Shown here piece after piece: positions 8,960 to 16,507 of a stretch of DNA of 58,633 bases (the first letter of the stretch is position 1; each line of letters begins with the position of its first letter). Source of the DNA: Streptomyces africanus. GTDB lineage: Bacteria; Actinomycetota; Actinomycetes; Streptomycetales; Streptomycetaceae. A program made the position numbers and the translations under genes. The stretch is from positions 1-58,633 of the forward strand of contig NZ_MUKA01000050.1 of the NCBI RefSeq assembly GCF_002150735.1, read 5' to 3'. The notes beneath the pieces are model-generated. The model was given only the letters and a program-made list of their open reading frames with translations. It searched no databases and was not told the origin of the DNA.

Positions 8960-8971
8960 TCGGTGCACTGA
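8960..8971. promoter_or_regulatory. candidate PcaV operator 1 (near pcaV)
   Basis: TCGGTGCACTGA, 23 bp upstream of the pcaV start, is a near-palindrome. Read on the minus strand it is TCAGTGCACCGA, which matches the second site at 9091-9102 at 10 of 12 positions. MarR repressors commonly bind such imperfect palindromes, and this position would allow autoregulation. Assignment is by pattern and context only. Confidence 0.5.
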
Positions 8972-9090
8972 ACAATACCCGGCCGCTCAGGGACTGTCTG
9001 CCGTCCGCGCAAGGGACCAGGGCTGGATACGCCGAGGTCTTGACGCCCTTCCGTCCCGGTGGCAGCGTGAGAGCAGCTTCGGAGAAATAC

Positions 9091-9102
9091 TCAGTGCCCT
9101 GA
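9091..9102. promoter_or_regulatory. candidate PcaV operator 2 (near pcaI)
   Basis: TCAGTGCCCTGA is a palindrome (TCAG-N4-CTGA) 42 bp before pcaI. A possible -35 box TTGACG lies at 9040-9045, though the matching -10 is weak, so the site is where a repressor would block transcription initiation or elongation. It shares the TCAGTGC half-site with the site at 8960-8971. Confidence 0.5.
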
Positions 9103-9144
9103 CTAAATGGGGTCGGGTCGCTCGGAAGAGATGGGGCTTCTCGG

Positions 9145-9900
9145 ATGGACAAGGTGGTCGCCACAGCCCTGGAGGCGGTGGCCGACGTCCCGGACGGCGC
9201 GTCGCTCGCGGTGGGCGGTTTCGGGCTGAGCGGTGTGCCGAACGTGCTGATCGGGGCGCTGTACGAGCGCGGGGTGGCCGGCCTGTCGGTGGTCTCCAAC
9301 AACTGCGGGGCGATGGAGACGGGCCTGGCCGTCCTGCTGGCGGCCGGCCGGATCGCCCGGGTGACGGGGTCCTACATCGGCGCCAACAAGGAGTTCGCCC
9401 GGCAGTACCTGGCCGGTGAGCTGGAGGTCGAGCTGATCCCGCAGGGCACGCTGGCCGAGCGGCTGCGGGCGGGCGGCGCCGGGATCCCCGCCTTCTACAC
9501 CCCGGCCGGGGTGGGCACCCAGGTCGCCGAGGGCGGACTGCCGTGGCGCTACGACGGACAGGGCGGGGTCGCGATCGCCTCCCCGGCGAAGGAGGTCCGG
9601 GAGTTCGACGGCGCGGAGTACGTGCTGGAGCGGGGCATCCGCACCGACTTCGCCCTGGTCCGGGCCGCGAAGGGCGACCGGCACGGCAACCTCGTCTTCA
9701 GCAAGTCCGCCCGGAACTTCAACCCGCTGGCCGCGATGGCAGGACGGGTCACGATCGCCGAGGTGGAGGAGCTGGTGGAGCCCGGCGAGATCGACCCGGA
9801 CGCGGTGCATCTGCCCGGCATCTTCGTGCGGCGGGTGCTCGCGCTCACTCCCGAGCAGGCGGCGGACAGGAAGATCGAGCAGCGGACGGTGAGGTCCTGA
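9145..9900 (+). CDS. pcaI: 3-oxoadipate CoA-transferase, alpha subunit
   Basis: 251 residues. It is the A subunit of a family I CoA-transferase, with the CoA-binding glycine-rich segment [16 protein letters not shown] near residue 22, then VVSNNCG and the SYIGANKEF region. With PcaJ it moves CoA from succinyl-CoA to 3-oxoadipate, the penultimate step of the beta-ketoadipate pathway in the cytoplasm. It is the first gene of the pca operon, 207 bp from the divergent pcaV, and its stop overlaps the ATG of pcaJ by one base (TGATG). The ribosome site is weak (GGAAGAGA about 15 bases upstream). Confidence 0.95.
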   Translation: MDKVVATALEAVADVPDGASLAVGGFGLSGVPNVLIGALYERGVAGLSVVSNNCGAMETGLAVLLAAGRIARVTGSYIGANKEFARQYLAGELEVELIPQGTLAERLRAGGAGIPAFYTPAGVGTQVAEGGLPWRYDGQGGVAIASPAKEVREFDGAEYVLERGIRTDFALVRAAKGDRHGNLVFSKSARNFNPLAAMAGRVTIAEVEELVEPGEIDPDAVHLPGIFVRRVLALTPEQAADRKIEQRTVRS

Positions 9901-10544
9901 TGGCCTGGAGTCGCGAGGAGATGGCCGCGCGGGCGGCACGGGAGCTGAGGGACGGCCAGTACGTCAATCTCGGCATCGGGCTGCCCACCCTCATCCCCAA
10001 CTACCTCCCCGAGGGCGTCGAGGTCGTCCTCGAATCCGAGAACGGCATCCTGGGCACGGGTCCGTATCCCACGCAGGAACAGGTCGACCCGGACCTGATC
10101 AACGCGGGGAAGGAGACGGTGACGGTCCTGCCGGGCGCGTCGTTCTTCGACTCGGCGCTGTCGTTCTCGATGATCCGGGGCGGGCACATCGACGTGGCGG
10201 TACTCGGTGCCATGCAGGTGTCCGAGCGGGGCGACCTGGCCAACTGGGCGATCCCCGGCAAGCTGATCACCGGGATCGGCGGGGCGATGGACCTGGTGCA
10301 CGGCGCCCGTACGGTCGTCGTCGTCATGACGCACACCGCCAAGGACGGCTCACCGAAGATCCTCACCGAGTGCGCCCTGCCGCTGACCGGCAAGGCGTGT
10401 GTGAACCGCATCATCACCGACCTCGGCGTCCTGGACGTCACCGACGACGGACTCGTCCTGGTCGAGACCGCGCCGGGCGTGACCGCCGACGAGATCGCCG
10501 GCAAGACCGACGCCGAACTGACCGTGCCGGAGGGCGTGAAGTGA
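9900..10544 (+). CDS. pcaJ: 3-oxoadipate CoA-transferase, beta subunit
   Basis: 214 residues from the ATG that shares a base with the pcaI stop. It carries the family motif ESENG, whose Glu47 is the predicted nucleophile that forms the glutamyl-CoA intermediate, then [20 protein letters not shown] and [14 protein letters not shown]. It pairs with PcaI to activate 3-oxoadipate to its CoA ester. Tight coupling on both sides (1-base overlap with pcaI, 4-base overlap with pcaF) points to equimolar translation. Confidence 0.95.
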   Translation: MAWSREEMAARAARELRDGQYVNLGIGLPTLIPNYLPEGVEVVLESENGILGTGPYPTQEQVDPDLINAGKETVTVLPGASFFDSALSFSMIRGGHIDVAVLGAMQVSERGDLANWAIPGKLITGIGGAMDLVHGARTVVVVMTHTAKDGSPKILTECALPLTGKACVNRIITDLGVLDVTDDGLVLVETAPGVTADEIAGKTDAELTVPEGVK

Positions 10545-11743
10545 AGGACGTCTACATCGTCGACGCGGTCCGCACGCCGATCGGCCGCTACAACGGCGCA
10601 CTGGCCGGCGTGCGCCCGGACGACCTGGCCGCGCACGCCGTCCGCGAACTCCTGGCTCGCATGCCCCGGTTGGACCCGGCGCGGATCGAGGACGTGTACT
10701 TCGGCAACGCCAACGGCGCCGGTGAGGAGAACCGCAACGTCGGCCGGATGGCCGCCCTGCTCGCGGGCCTGCCCACCTCCGTGCCGGGCGTGACCGTCAA
10801 CCGGCTGTGCGCCTCCGGCCTGGAGGCCGTGATCCAGGCGGCCCGTGCGATCGCCGTCGGCGACGCCTCGATCGCGCTGGCCGGCGGGGTCGAGTCCATG
10901 ACCCGGGCGCCGTACGTCCTGCCGAAGAGCGACAGGCCCTTCCCGGCCGGGCACACCGAGCTCTACTCGACGACCCTCGGCTGGCGCATGGTCAACCCGC
11001 GGATGGAGCCGCAGTGGACGATTCCGCTGGGCGAGTCGGCCGAACTCATCGCCGACAAGCACAAGATCGGCCGGGAGCAGCAGGACGAGTTCGCGCTGGC
11101 CTCCCATGTGAAGGCCGCGGATGCCCAGCGGGCCGGGGCGTTCGATGCCGAGCTGGCGCCCGTGGCGATTCCGCAGCGCAAGGGCGACCCGGTGGTCTTC
11201 GCCGCCGACGAGTGTGTCCGGCCGGATGCGTCCCTGGCGGCGATGGCCAGGCTGAAGCCGTCGTTCCGTACGGAGGGCGGCACGGTGACGGCGGGCAACG
11301 CGTCGCCGCTCAACGACGGTGCGGCGGCGCTGCTGCTGGTCGACGAGGAGGGGTTGAGGGCGACTGGGCGTGAGCCGCTGGCCCGGGTGTCCGCCACCGG
11401 TGTCTCCGCGATCGACCCGCACTACTTCGGGCTGGCGCCCGTGGAGGCGGTGAACCGGGCGTTGACCAAGGCGGGCAGGGGGTTCGGCGACCTGTCCGTG
11501 CTGGAGCTGAACGAGGCGTTCGCCGCGCAGGTGCTGGGGTGTGTGGCCGAGTGGCCCGAGTTCGATCCCGCGATCCTCAATCCGCAGGGTGGGGCGATCG
11601 CGCTGGGGCATCCGCTCGGTGCGTCCGGGGCTCGGCTGGCCGGCACGGTTGCCCATCAGCTGGCCCGGCTTGGCAGTGGCGTTGGTGTCGCCACGCTTTG
11701 TATCGGAGTGGGCCAGGGGCTTGCGCTCGTTCTGGAACGGTAG
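10541..11743 (+). CDS. pcaF: beta-ketoadipyl-CoA thiolase
   Basis: 400 residues from a GTG overlapping the pcaJ stop (GTGA). It is a degradative thiolase: the active-site Cys90 sits in [11 protein letters not shown], followed by NEAFAAQ, the [16 protein letters not shown] histidine motif, and the second cysteine in CIGVGQG at the C-terminus. It splits 3-oxoadipyl-CoA into succinyl-CoA and acetyl-CoA, the last step of the pathway. The identity as PcaF rather than a general acetyl-CoA acetyltransferase rests on its place between pcaIJ and pcaHG. A repeat-rich 111-bp gap follows it. Confidence 0.93.
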   Translation: MKDVYIVDAVRTPIGRYNGALAGVRPDDLAAHAVRELLARMPRLDPARIEDVYFGNANGAGEENRNVGRMAALLAGLPTSVPGVTVNRLCASGLEAVIQAARAIAVGDASIALAGGVESMTRAPYVLPKSDRPFPAGHTELYSTTLGWRMVNPRMEPQWTIPLGESAELIADKHKIGREQQDEFALASHVKAADAQRAGAFDAELAPVAIPQRKGDPVVFAADECVRPDASLAAMARLKPSFRTEGGTVTAGNASPLNDGAAALLLVDEEGLRATGREPLARVSATGVSAIDPHYFGLAPVEAVNRALTKAGRGFGDLSVLELNEAFAAQVLGCVAEWPEFDPAILNPQGGAIALGHPLGASGARLAGTVAHQLARLGSGVGVATLCIGVGQGLALVLER

Positions 11744-11782
11744 ACGCTCGGCTGCGGGCCGGATGTGGCTGGTCGGGCCCGC

Positions 11783-11829
11783 GCGGCGGAGCCGCATATT
11801 GACAACAGCCCCGCGCCCCTTTTGGGGCG
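11783..11829. repeat. REP-like palindromic unit between pcaF and pcaH
   Basis: Two hairpins stand in tandem. The first is GCGGC-GGA-GCCGC (11783-11795) and the second is CGCCCC-TTTT-GGGGCG (11814-11829), joined by CATATTGACAACAGCCC. This arrangement resembles a palindromic unit I recall being dispersed between genes in Streptomyces genomes. Here it splits the catabolic operon into pcaIJF and pcaHGBL. It could stabilise mRNA ends or partly terminate transcription, which would uncouple the two halves. Confidence 0.6.
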
Positions 11830-11854
11830 AGACCTTAAGGACCTCTAGGACCCC

Positions 11855-12628
11855 ATGACTCTCACTCAGCACGACATCGACCAGGAGATCGCGGCCGAGC
11901 GGGCCGCGTACGAGAAGCGGCTCGCCGACGGCGGGCCCGTCGAGCATCAGCCGCGGCGTGACTACGCCCCGTACCGGTCCTCGGTGCTCCGGCATCCCAA
12001 GCAGCCGCCGGTCACGATCGACGTCAGCAAGGATCCGGAGCTGGTGGAGCTGGCCTCCCCGGCGTTCGGGGAGCGGGACATCACCGAGATCGACAACGAC
12101 CTCACCCGGCAGCACGACGGTGAGCCGATCGGTGAGCGCATCACCGTCTCCGGGCGTCTGCTGGACCGTGACGGCCGCCCGGTGCGCGGCCAGCTCGTGG
12201 AGATCTGGCAGGCCAACTCGGCGGGCCGGTACGCCCATCAGCGCGAGCAGCACGACGCCCCGCTGGACCCGAACTTCACCGGCGTGGGCCGCACCCTCAC
12301 CGACAGCGAGGGCCGCTACCACTTCACCACCATCCAGCCGGGCCCCTATCCGTGGCGCCAGCACCTCAACGCCTGGCGGCCGGCGCACATCCACTTCTCG
12401 CTCTTCGGCACGGCGTTCACCCAGCGGCTCGTGACGCAGATGTACTTCCCGAGCGACCCGCTGTTCCCCTACGACCCGATCATCCAGTCCGTGACGGACG
12501 ACGCGGCCCGGCAGCGGCTGGTCGCGACGTACGACCACAGCCTGTCGGTGCCGGAGTTCTCGATGGGCTACCACTGGGACATCGTGCTGGACGGCCCGCA
12601 CGCCACCTGGATCGAAGAAGGGCGCTGA
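11855..12628 (+). CDS. pcaH: protocatechuate 3,4-dioxygenase, beta subunit
   Basis: 257 residues. An intradiol dioxygenase with the non-haem Fe(III) ligand set: Tyr in NSAGRYAHQ, Tyr in QPGPYPW, and two His in RPAHIHFSLFG. The length and N-terminal extension (YRSSVLRHPKQPP) are typical of the beta subunit, which holds the iron. With PcaG it opens the ring of protocatechuate to 3-carboxy-cis,cis-muconate using O2. It is preceded by the REP-like unit and a modest AAGGAC ribosome site, and is followed 6 bp later by pcaG. Confidence 0.96.
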   Translation: MTLTQHDIDQEIAAERAAYEKRLADGGPVEHQPRRDYAPYRSSVLRHPKQPPVTIDVSKDPELVELASPAFGERDITEIDNDLTRQHDGEPIGERITVSGRLLDRDGRPVRGQLVEIWQANSAGRYAHQREQHDAPLDPNFTGVGRTLTDSEGRYHFTTIQPGPYPWRQHLNAWRPAHIHFSLFGTAFTQRLVTQMYFPSDPLFPYDPIIQSVTDDAARQRLVATYDHSLSVPEFSMGYHWDIVLDGPHATWIEEGR

Positions 12629-12634
12629 CCTGCC

Positions 12635-13240
12635 ATGACGAAGATCGACACCAGCAGGCCGGAGAGCGTGCTGCCCACCCCGTCGCACACCGTCGGCCCG
12701 TTCTACGGCCACGCCCTGCCCTTCCGCGGCGGCGAGGAGATCGCGCCCCTCGGGCATCCGGACACCGTCACCCTGCACGGGTACGTGACCGACGGCGCGG
12801 GCGATCCGCTGCCGGACGCCCTGATCGAGCTGTGGGGTGCGGACCCGGACGGCCAAGTGCCGACGGCGGACGGGTCGATGCGCCGCGACCCGGCGTCGGG
12901 CGGCTTCCTGGGGCGCAACGGCGTGGAGTTCACGGGCTGGGGACGTATCCAGACCGACGCCAACGGCCACTGGTACGCGCGCACGCTGCGGCCCGGCGCG
13001 CGCGGGCGGAGCGCCCCGTACATCAGTGTGTGCGTCTTCGCGCGGGGGCTTCTCGTGCACCTGTACACCCGTATCTACCTGCCCGACGACGAGGCGGTGC
13101 TCGCCGCCGATCCGCTGCTGTCCGGGCTGGAGGACGGGCGCCGCGACACGCTGATCGCCGTGGCGGAGGCGGCCGGCACGTACCGTTTCGACATCCGCCT
13201 TCAGGGCGAAGGCGAGACGGTCTTCCTGGAGTTCCAGTGA
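12635..13240 (+). CDS. pcaG: protocatechuate 3,4-dioxygenase, alpha subunit
   Basis: 201 residues. It has the alpha-subunit N-terminal signature LPTPSHTVGPFYGHAL, which contributes to the substrate pocket, and the shared intradiol core (GYVTDGAGDPLPDALIELW, FTGWGRIQTDANGHW). The beta-subunit His pair is absent, as expected because this subunit does not bind iron. It forms the (alpha-beta) protomer with PcaH. Its stop overlaps the GTG of pcaB by 4 bases. Confidence 0.95.
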   Translation: MTKIDTSRPESVLPTPSHTVGPFYGHALPFRGGEEIAPLGHPDTVTLHGYVTDGAGDPLPDALIELWGADPDGQVPTADGSMRRDPASGGFLGRNGVEFTGWGRIQTDANGHWYARTLRPGARGRSAPYISVCVFARGLLVHLYTRIYLPDDEAVLAADPLLSGLEDGRRDTLIAVAEAAGTYRFDIRLQGEGETVFLEFQ

Positions 13241-14532
13241 CAGCTGCCCACGGTGACACCGGCCTGCTCGCCCCGGGGTGGGCCGACTCGGCGGCGGCGT
13301 CCGCCACGAGCGACCACGCCTATCTGCGGGCGCTGCTCGACGCGGAGGCCGCGCTGACCCGGGCCCAGGCGGCGCTGGGGCTGGCCCCCGCCGAGGCGGC
13401 GACGGCGGTGACCGAGGCGGCCGACGCCGGCGCCTTCGACGTACGGTCCCTCGCCGAGCGGGCCCGCGCGGGCGGCAACCCCGTCATTCCCCTGGTCGCG
13501 GAGCTGACGAAGGCCGTCGGCGAGGAGTACGGCCCCTACGTCCACCGGGGCGCGACCAGCCAGGACATCATGGACACCGCGACGATGCTGGTCGCCGTGC
13601 GCACGCTGGACCCGGTGCTCGCCGATCTCGGCCGTACGGAACGGGCGCTGGCGCGGCTGGCCGCCGAGCACCGTGACACCGCGATGCCGGGGCGGACGCT
13701 CACCCAGCACGCCGTACCGACGACGTTCGGGCTGAAGGCGGCCGGATGGCGCGCGCTCGTCCTCGACGCGCGGGACCGCATCGCCCGGGTGCGCGAGGGC
13801 CTCCCCGCCCAGCTCGGCGGCGCGGCGGGCACCCTGGCGGCCTTCGGGGCGTACGGCGCGAGCGATCCGGCCGCGCTGCCGGCGGCCTACGCACGTGAAC
13901 TCGGCCTTCGGGCCCCCGATCTGCCCTGGCACACCCTGCGGACACCCGTCGCCGATCTGGCCGGCTGCCTGGCCTTCACGGCGGGCGCGCTCGGCAAGCT
14001 CGCCGTGGACGTGCTGACCCTCTCGCGCACCGAGATCGCCGAGGTCGCCGAGGGCAGCGGCGGGGGTTCGTCGGCCATGCCGCACAAGTCCAATCCCGTA
14101 CGGTCCACCCTCATCGCCTCGGCCGCGCGGCGGGCACCGCAGCTCGCGGCCACGCTGTACGGATCGCTGGCGGCGGAGGACGAGCGGCCGGCCGGGGCCT
14201 GGCACGCGGAGTGGGAGCCCCTGCGGGACCTGCTGCGGCTGGCCGGCGGGGCCGCCCGGGACGCCGCCGAACTGGCGGAGGGACTGCGGGTCAGGCCCGA
14301 GGCCATGCGCGAACACCTGGATCTCACCGGCGGGTTGATCGTCTCCGAGCGGCTGTCCGCCGAGCTGGCCCCGGTGCTGGGCCGCGCCCGCGCCAAGGAA
14401 CTCCTCACCCGGCTCGCCGCCGAGGGACGCCCGCCGGCCCAGGCGCCGGAGCTGGCGGACGTCGACCTCGATCCCACCCACTACACCGGCTCCGCCGGAG
14501 CCCTCACCGACCGTGCTCTGGAGCGACGTTGA
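13237..14532 (+). CDS. pcaB: 3-carboxy-cis,cis-muconate cycloisomerase
   Basis: 431 residues from a GTG that overlaps the pcaG stop (GTGA). It belongs to the fumarase/aspartase superfamily and has the signature GGSSAMPHKSNPVRS near residue 280 and the GATSQDIMDTA motif near residue 106. It converts 3-carboxymuconate to 4-carboxymuconolactone. Operon position between the dioxygenase and pcaL separates it from adenylosuccinate lyase and other family members. The start was placed at the overlap because longer frames only extend through pcaG. Confidence 0.94.
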   Translation: MTAAHGDTGLLAPGWADSAAASATSDHAYLRALLDAEAALTRAQAALGLAPAEAATAVTEAADAGAFDVRSLAERARAGGNPVIPLVAELTKAVGEEYGPYVHRGATSQDIMDTATMLVAVRTLDPVLADLGRTERALARLAAEHRDTAMPGRTLTQHAVPTTFGLKAAGWRALVLDARDRIARVREGLPAQLGGAAGTLAAFGAYGASDPAALPAAYARELGLRAPDLPWHTLRTPVADLAGCLAFTAGALGKLAVDVLTLSRTEIAEVAEGSGGGSSAMPHKSNPVRSTLIASAARRAPQLAATLYGSLAAEDERPAGAWHAEWEPLRDLLRLAGGAARDAAELAEGLRVRPEAMREHLDLTGGLIVSERLSAELAPVLGRARAKELLTRLAAEGRPPAQAPELADVDLDPTHYTGSAGALTDRALERR

Positions 14533-15650
14533 CACTTCTCGCCCACCGTGCCGAAGGGTCCCCTTCCGCACCCCCGCTGCTGCTCGGCCCCTCCCTCGGC
14601 ACGTCGAACGCCCTGTGGGACAAGGTGGCGCCCGAGCTGTCGATCACCCACCGGGTGGTCCGCTGGGACCTGCCGGGACACGGCGGCTCGGCGGCCGGTC
14701 TCATCGAGGCGGGCGCGACGGTCGGTGACCTCGCCGACCTGGTGCTGGCGCTCGCCGACTCGCTCGGCATCGAACGGTTCGCGTACGGGGGCGTGTCGCT
14801 GGGCGGGGCCGTGGGGCTGCACCTCGCGGTGCACCGTCCGCAGCGGCTGACGTCCCTCGCCGTGATCTGTTCCTCCGCCCACTTCAACGGGGCGAAGCCC
14901 TGGCAGGAGCGGGCCGCGCTGGTGCGGCGGGAAGGGCTGGCCGGGCTGGCGGACAGTGCGGACGCGCGGTGGTTCACGGCCGGGTTCACCGTGCCGGAGC
15001 TGGTGGAGGACCACCGTCGCGCCGACCCCGAGGCGTACGCCGCCTGCTGTGACGCTCTCGCCGCGTTCGATCTGCGGGACCGGCTGCCCGAGATCGCCCT
15101 ACCGACGCTGCTGGTCGCCGGACGGAACGACCCGGCGACGCCGCCCGCGCACCTGCGGGAGATCGCGGACGCGGTGCCGGGCGCGACGCTCGTGGAGCTC
15201 CCGGGCGCCTCGCACCTGGCGCCCGCGCAGTGCCCGGAGGCGGTGCTGACCGCGCTGCGGGCACACCTCGGCGGGCCCGCCGGCCGCGGGATGGAGGTGC
15301 GGCGCGAGGTGCTCGGCGACGCGCACGTCGACCGGGCGCAGGCCCGGCAGACCCCCTTCACGGCGCGCTTCCAGGACTTCATCTCACGCTACGCCTGGGG
15401 TGAGATCTGGACCGATCCGACGCTGTCCCGCCGCGAGCGCAGCATGATCACCCTCACCGCGCTGGTCGCGCACGGCCACTACGACGAGCTGGCCATGCAT
15501 GTCCGGGCGGCCCGCCGCAACGGACTCACACCGGAGGAGATCGGCGCGGTGCTGCTCCAGAGCGCGGTGTACTGCGGGGTGCCGGCGGCGAACTCGGCGT
15601 TCGCGACGGCCCAGCGGGTGCTGGCGGAGGAGGACGGCACGGCAGGGTGA
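14529..15650 (+). CDS. pcaL: PcaL: 3-oxoadipate enol-lactonase fused to 4-carboxymuconolactone decarboxylase
   Basis: 373 residues from a TTG at 14529 that overlaps the pcaB stop (TTGA), with GGAG six bases upstream. Residues 1-~250 are an alpha/beta hydrolase (PcaD part): nucleophile Ser in GGVSLGGAVG, Asp in GRNDPATPP and His in GASHLAP. Residues ~255-373 are a carboxymuconolactone decarboxylase (PcaC part): TPFTARFQDFISRYAWGEIW, SRRERSMITLTALVA and the ELAMHVRAA helix. The fusion, common in actinomycetes, carries out two successive steps, decarboxylation of 4-carboxymuconolactone and then hydrolysis of the enol-lactone to 3-oxoadipate. It is the last gene of the operon. Confidence 0.95.
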   Translation: MTLLAHRAEGSPSAPPLLLGPSLGTSNALWDKVAPELSITHRVVRWDLPGHGGSAAGLIEAGATVGDLADLVLALADSLGIERFAYGGVSLGGAVGLHLAVHRPQRLTSLAVICSSAHFNGAKPWQERAALVRREGLAGLADSADARWFTAGFTVPELVEDHRRADPEAYAACCDALAAFDLRDRLPEIALPTLLVAGRNDPATPPAHLREIADAVPGATLVELPGASHLAPAQCPEAVLTALRAHLGGPAGRGMEVRREVLGDAHVDRAQARQTPFTARFQDFISRYAWGEIWTDPTLSRRERSMITLTALVAHGHYDELAMHVRAARRNGLTPEEIGAVLLQSAVYCGVPAANSAFATAQRVLAEEDGTAG

Positions 15651-15702
15651 TCCTGCTGGTCGTACGCCCCACGGCAGCTCGCTCCGGCCCGCCCGGCGTG
15701 CC

Positions 15703-15708
15703 TACGGT
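15703..15708 (+). promoter_or_regulatory. candidate -10 box of a leaderless transcript
   Basis: TACGGT followed by six bases (GGGGGC) and then the ATG of the SDR gene. The transcription start expected ~7 bases after the -10 box coincides with the start codon, so the mRNA would be leaderless. The same TACGGTGGGGGC-ATG arrangement occurs before the gene at 21913. Confidence 0.5.
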
Positions 15709-15714
15709 GGGGGC

Positions 15715-16506
15715 ATGTCCACCATCCTGATCACCGGCGCCACCTCGGGGCTCGGCCGGTACGTCGCCTTCGAACTCGTCCGCTCCGGGCATGTCGTCCT
15801 CGTCCACGGCCGGGACGCGGGCCGCACCGAGCGGCTGGCCGGGGAGCTGCGCGCCGAGGGGGACGCCGAGGCGTTCGTCGCCGACCTGGGCTCGCTGGCG
15901 CAGGTGCGCGAGCTGGCCGGGCACGTCGCCGACGCGCATCCCGAGCTCGACGTGCTGGTCAACAACGCGGGCGTGGGGTCCGGGACGCCCCGCGCGGGCC
16001 GTGAGCTGAGCGCCGACGGGCACGAGCTGCGGCTGGCGGTGAACTATCTCGCGCCGGTGGTGCTGACCCGGGCCCTGCTGCCGGTGCTGCGGGCGAACGC
16101 GCCGGCGCGGATCGTCAACGTCGGTTCGGCCGGTCAGGAACCCCTCGTCGCCGAGGACCCCGAGTTCACCCGCGGCTACGACGGCGCATCGGCGTACTGC
16201 CGCAGCAAGTTCGCGCTCGCCGCGCACACCTTCACGCTCGCCGACGAACTGGACGGCACTGGCGTCTCGGTGAACGTGCTGCACCCGGCGACGTACATGG
16301 ACACGGCGATGGTCCGCGAGGCGGGCATCACGCCCTGGAACACGGTCGCCGACGGGGCGGCCGCTGTGCTGGCCCTGGCCACGCGCGACCTGGGCAGCGG
16401 CCGGTACTACGACGGGACGCGCCCGGCGCGGGCCCACGAGGCGGCGTACGACCCCGGGGTGCGCCGGCGCATCGCCGCGGTGACGGAGCAGTTGCTCGGC
16501 GCCTGA
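15715..16506 (+). CDS. short-chain dehydrogenase/reductase
   Basis: 263 residues. A classical SDR: the cofactor loop TGATSGLG at residues 7-14, VNNAG near residue 83, and the catalytic Tyr-x3-Lys in YCRSK. The residues after the second beta strand (HGRDAGR) favour NADP. The protein resembles retinol-dehydrogenase-like or oxidoreductases of unknown substrate. It is not part of the pca operon: a 64-bp gap with its own -10 box separates them. It ends one base before the convergent ATPase gene. Confidence 0.88.
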   Translation: MSTILITGATSGLGRYVAFELVRSGHVVLVHGRDAGRTERLAGELRAEGDAEAFVADLGSLAQVRELAGHVADAHPELDVLVNNAGVGSGTPRAGRELSADGHELRLAVNYLAPVVLTRALLPVLRANAPARIVNVGSAGQEPLVAEDPEFTRGYDGASAYCRSKFALAAHTFTLADELDGTGVSVNVLHPATYMDTAMVREAGITPWNTVADGAAAVLALATRDLGSGRYYDGTRPARAHEAAYDPGVRRRIAAVTEQLLGA

Positions 16507-16507
16507 G

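Noticed and set aside
10001..13060. A minus-strand frame of about 1000 codons under pcaJFHG
   Set aside because: It opposes four well-supported, overlapping pca genes and shows no protein-family features.
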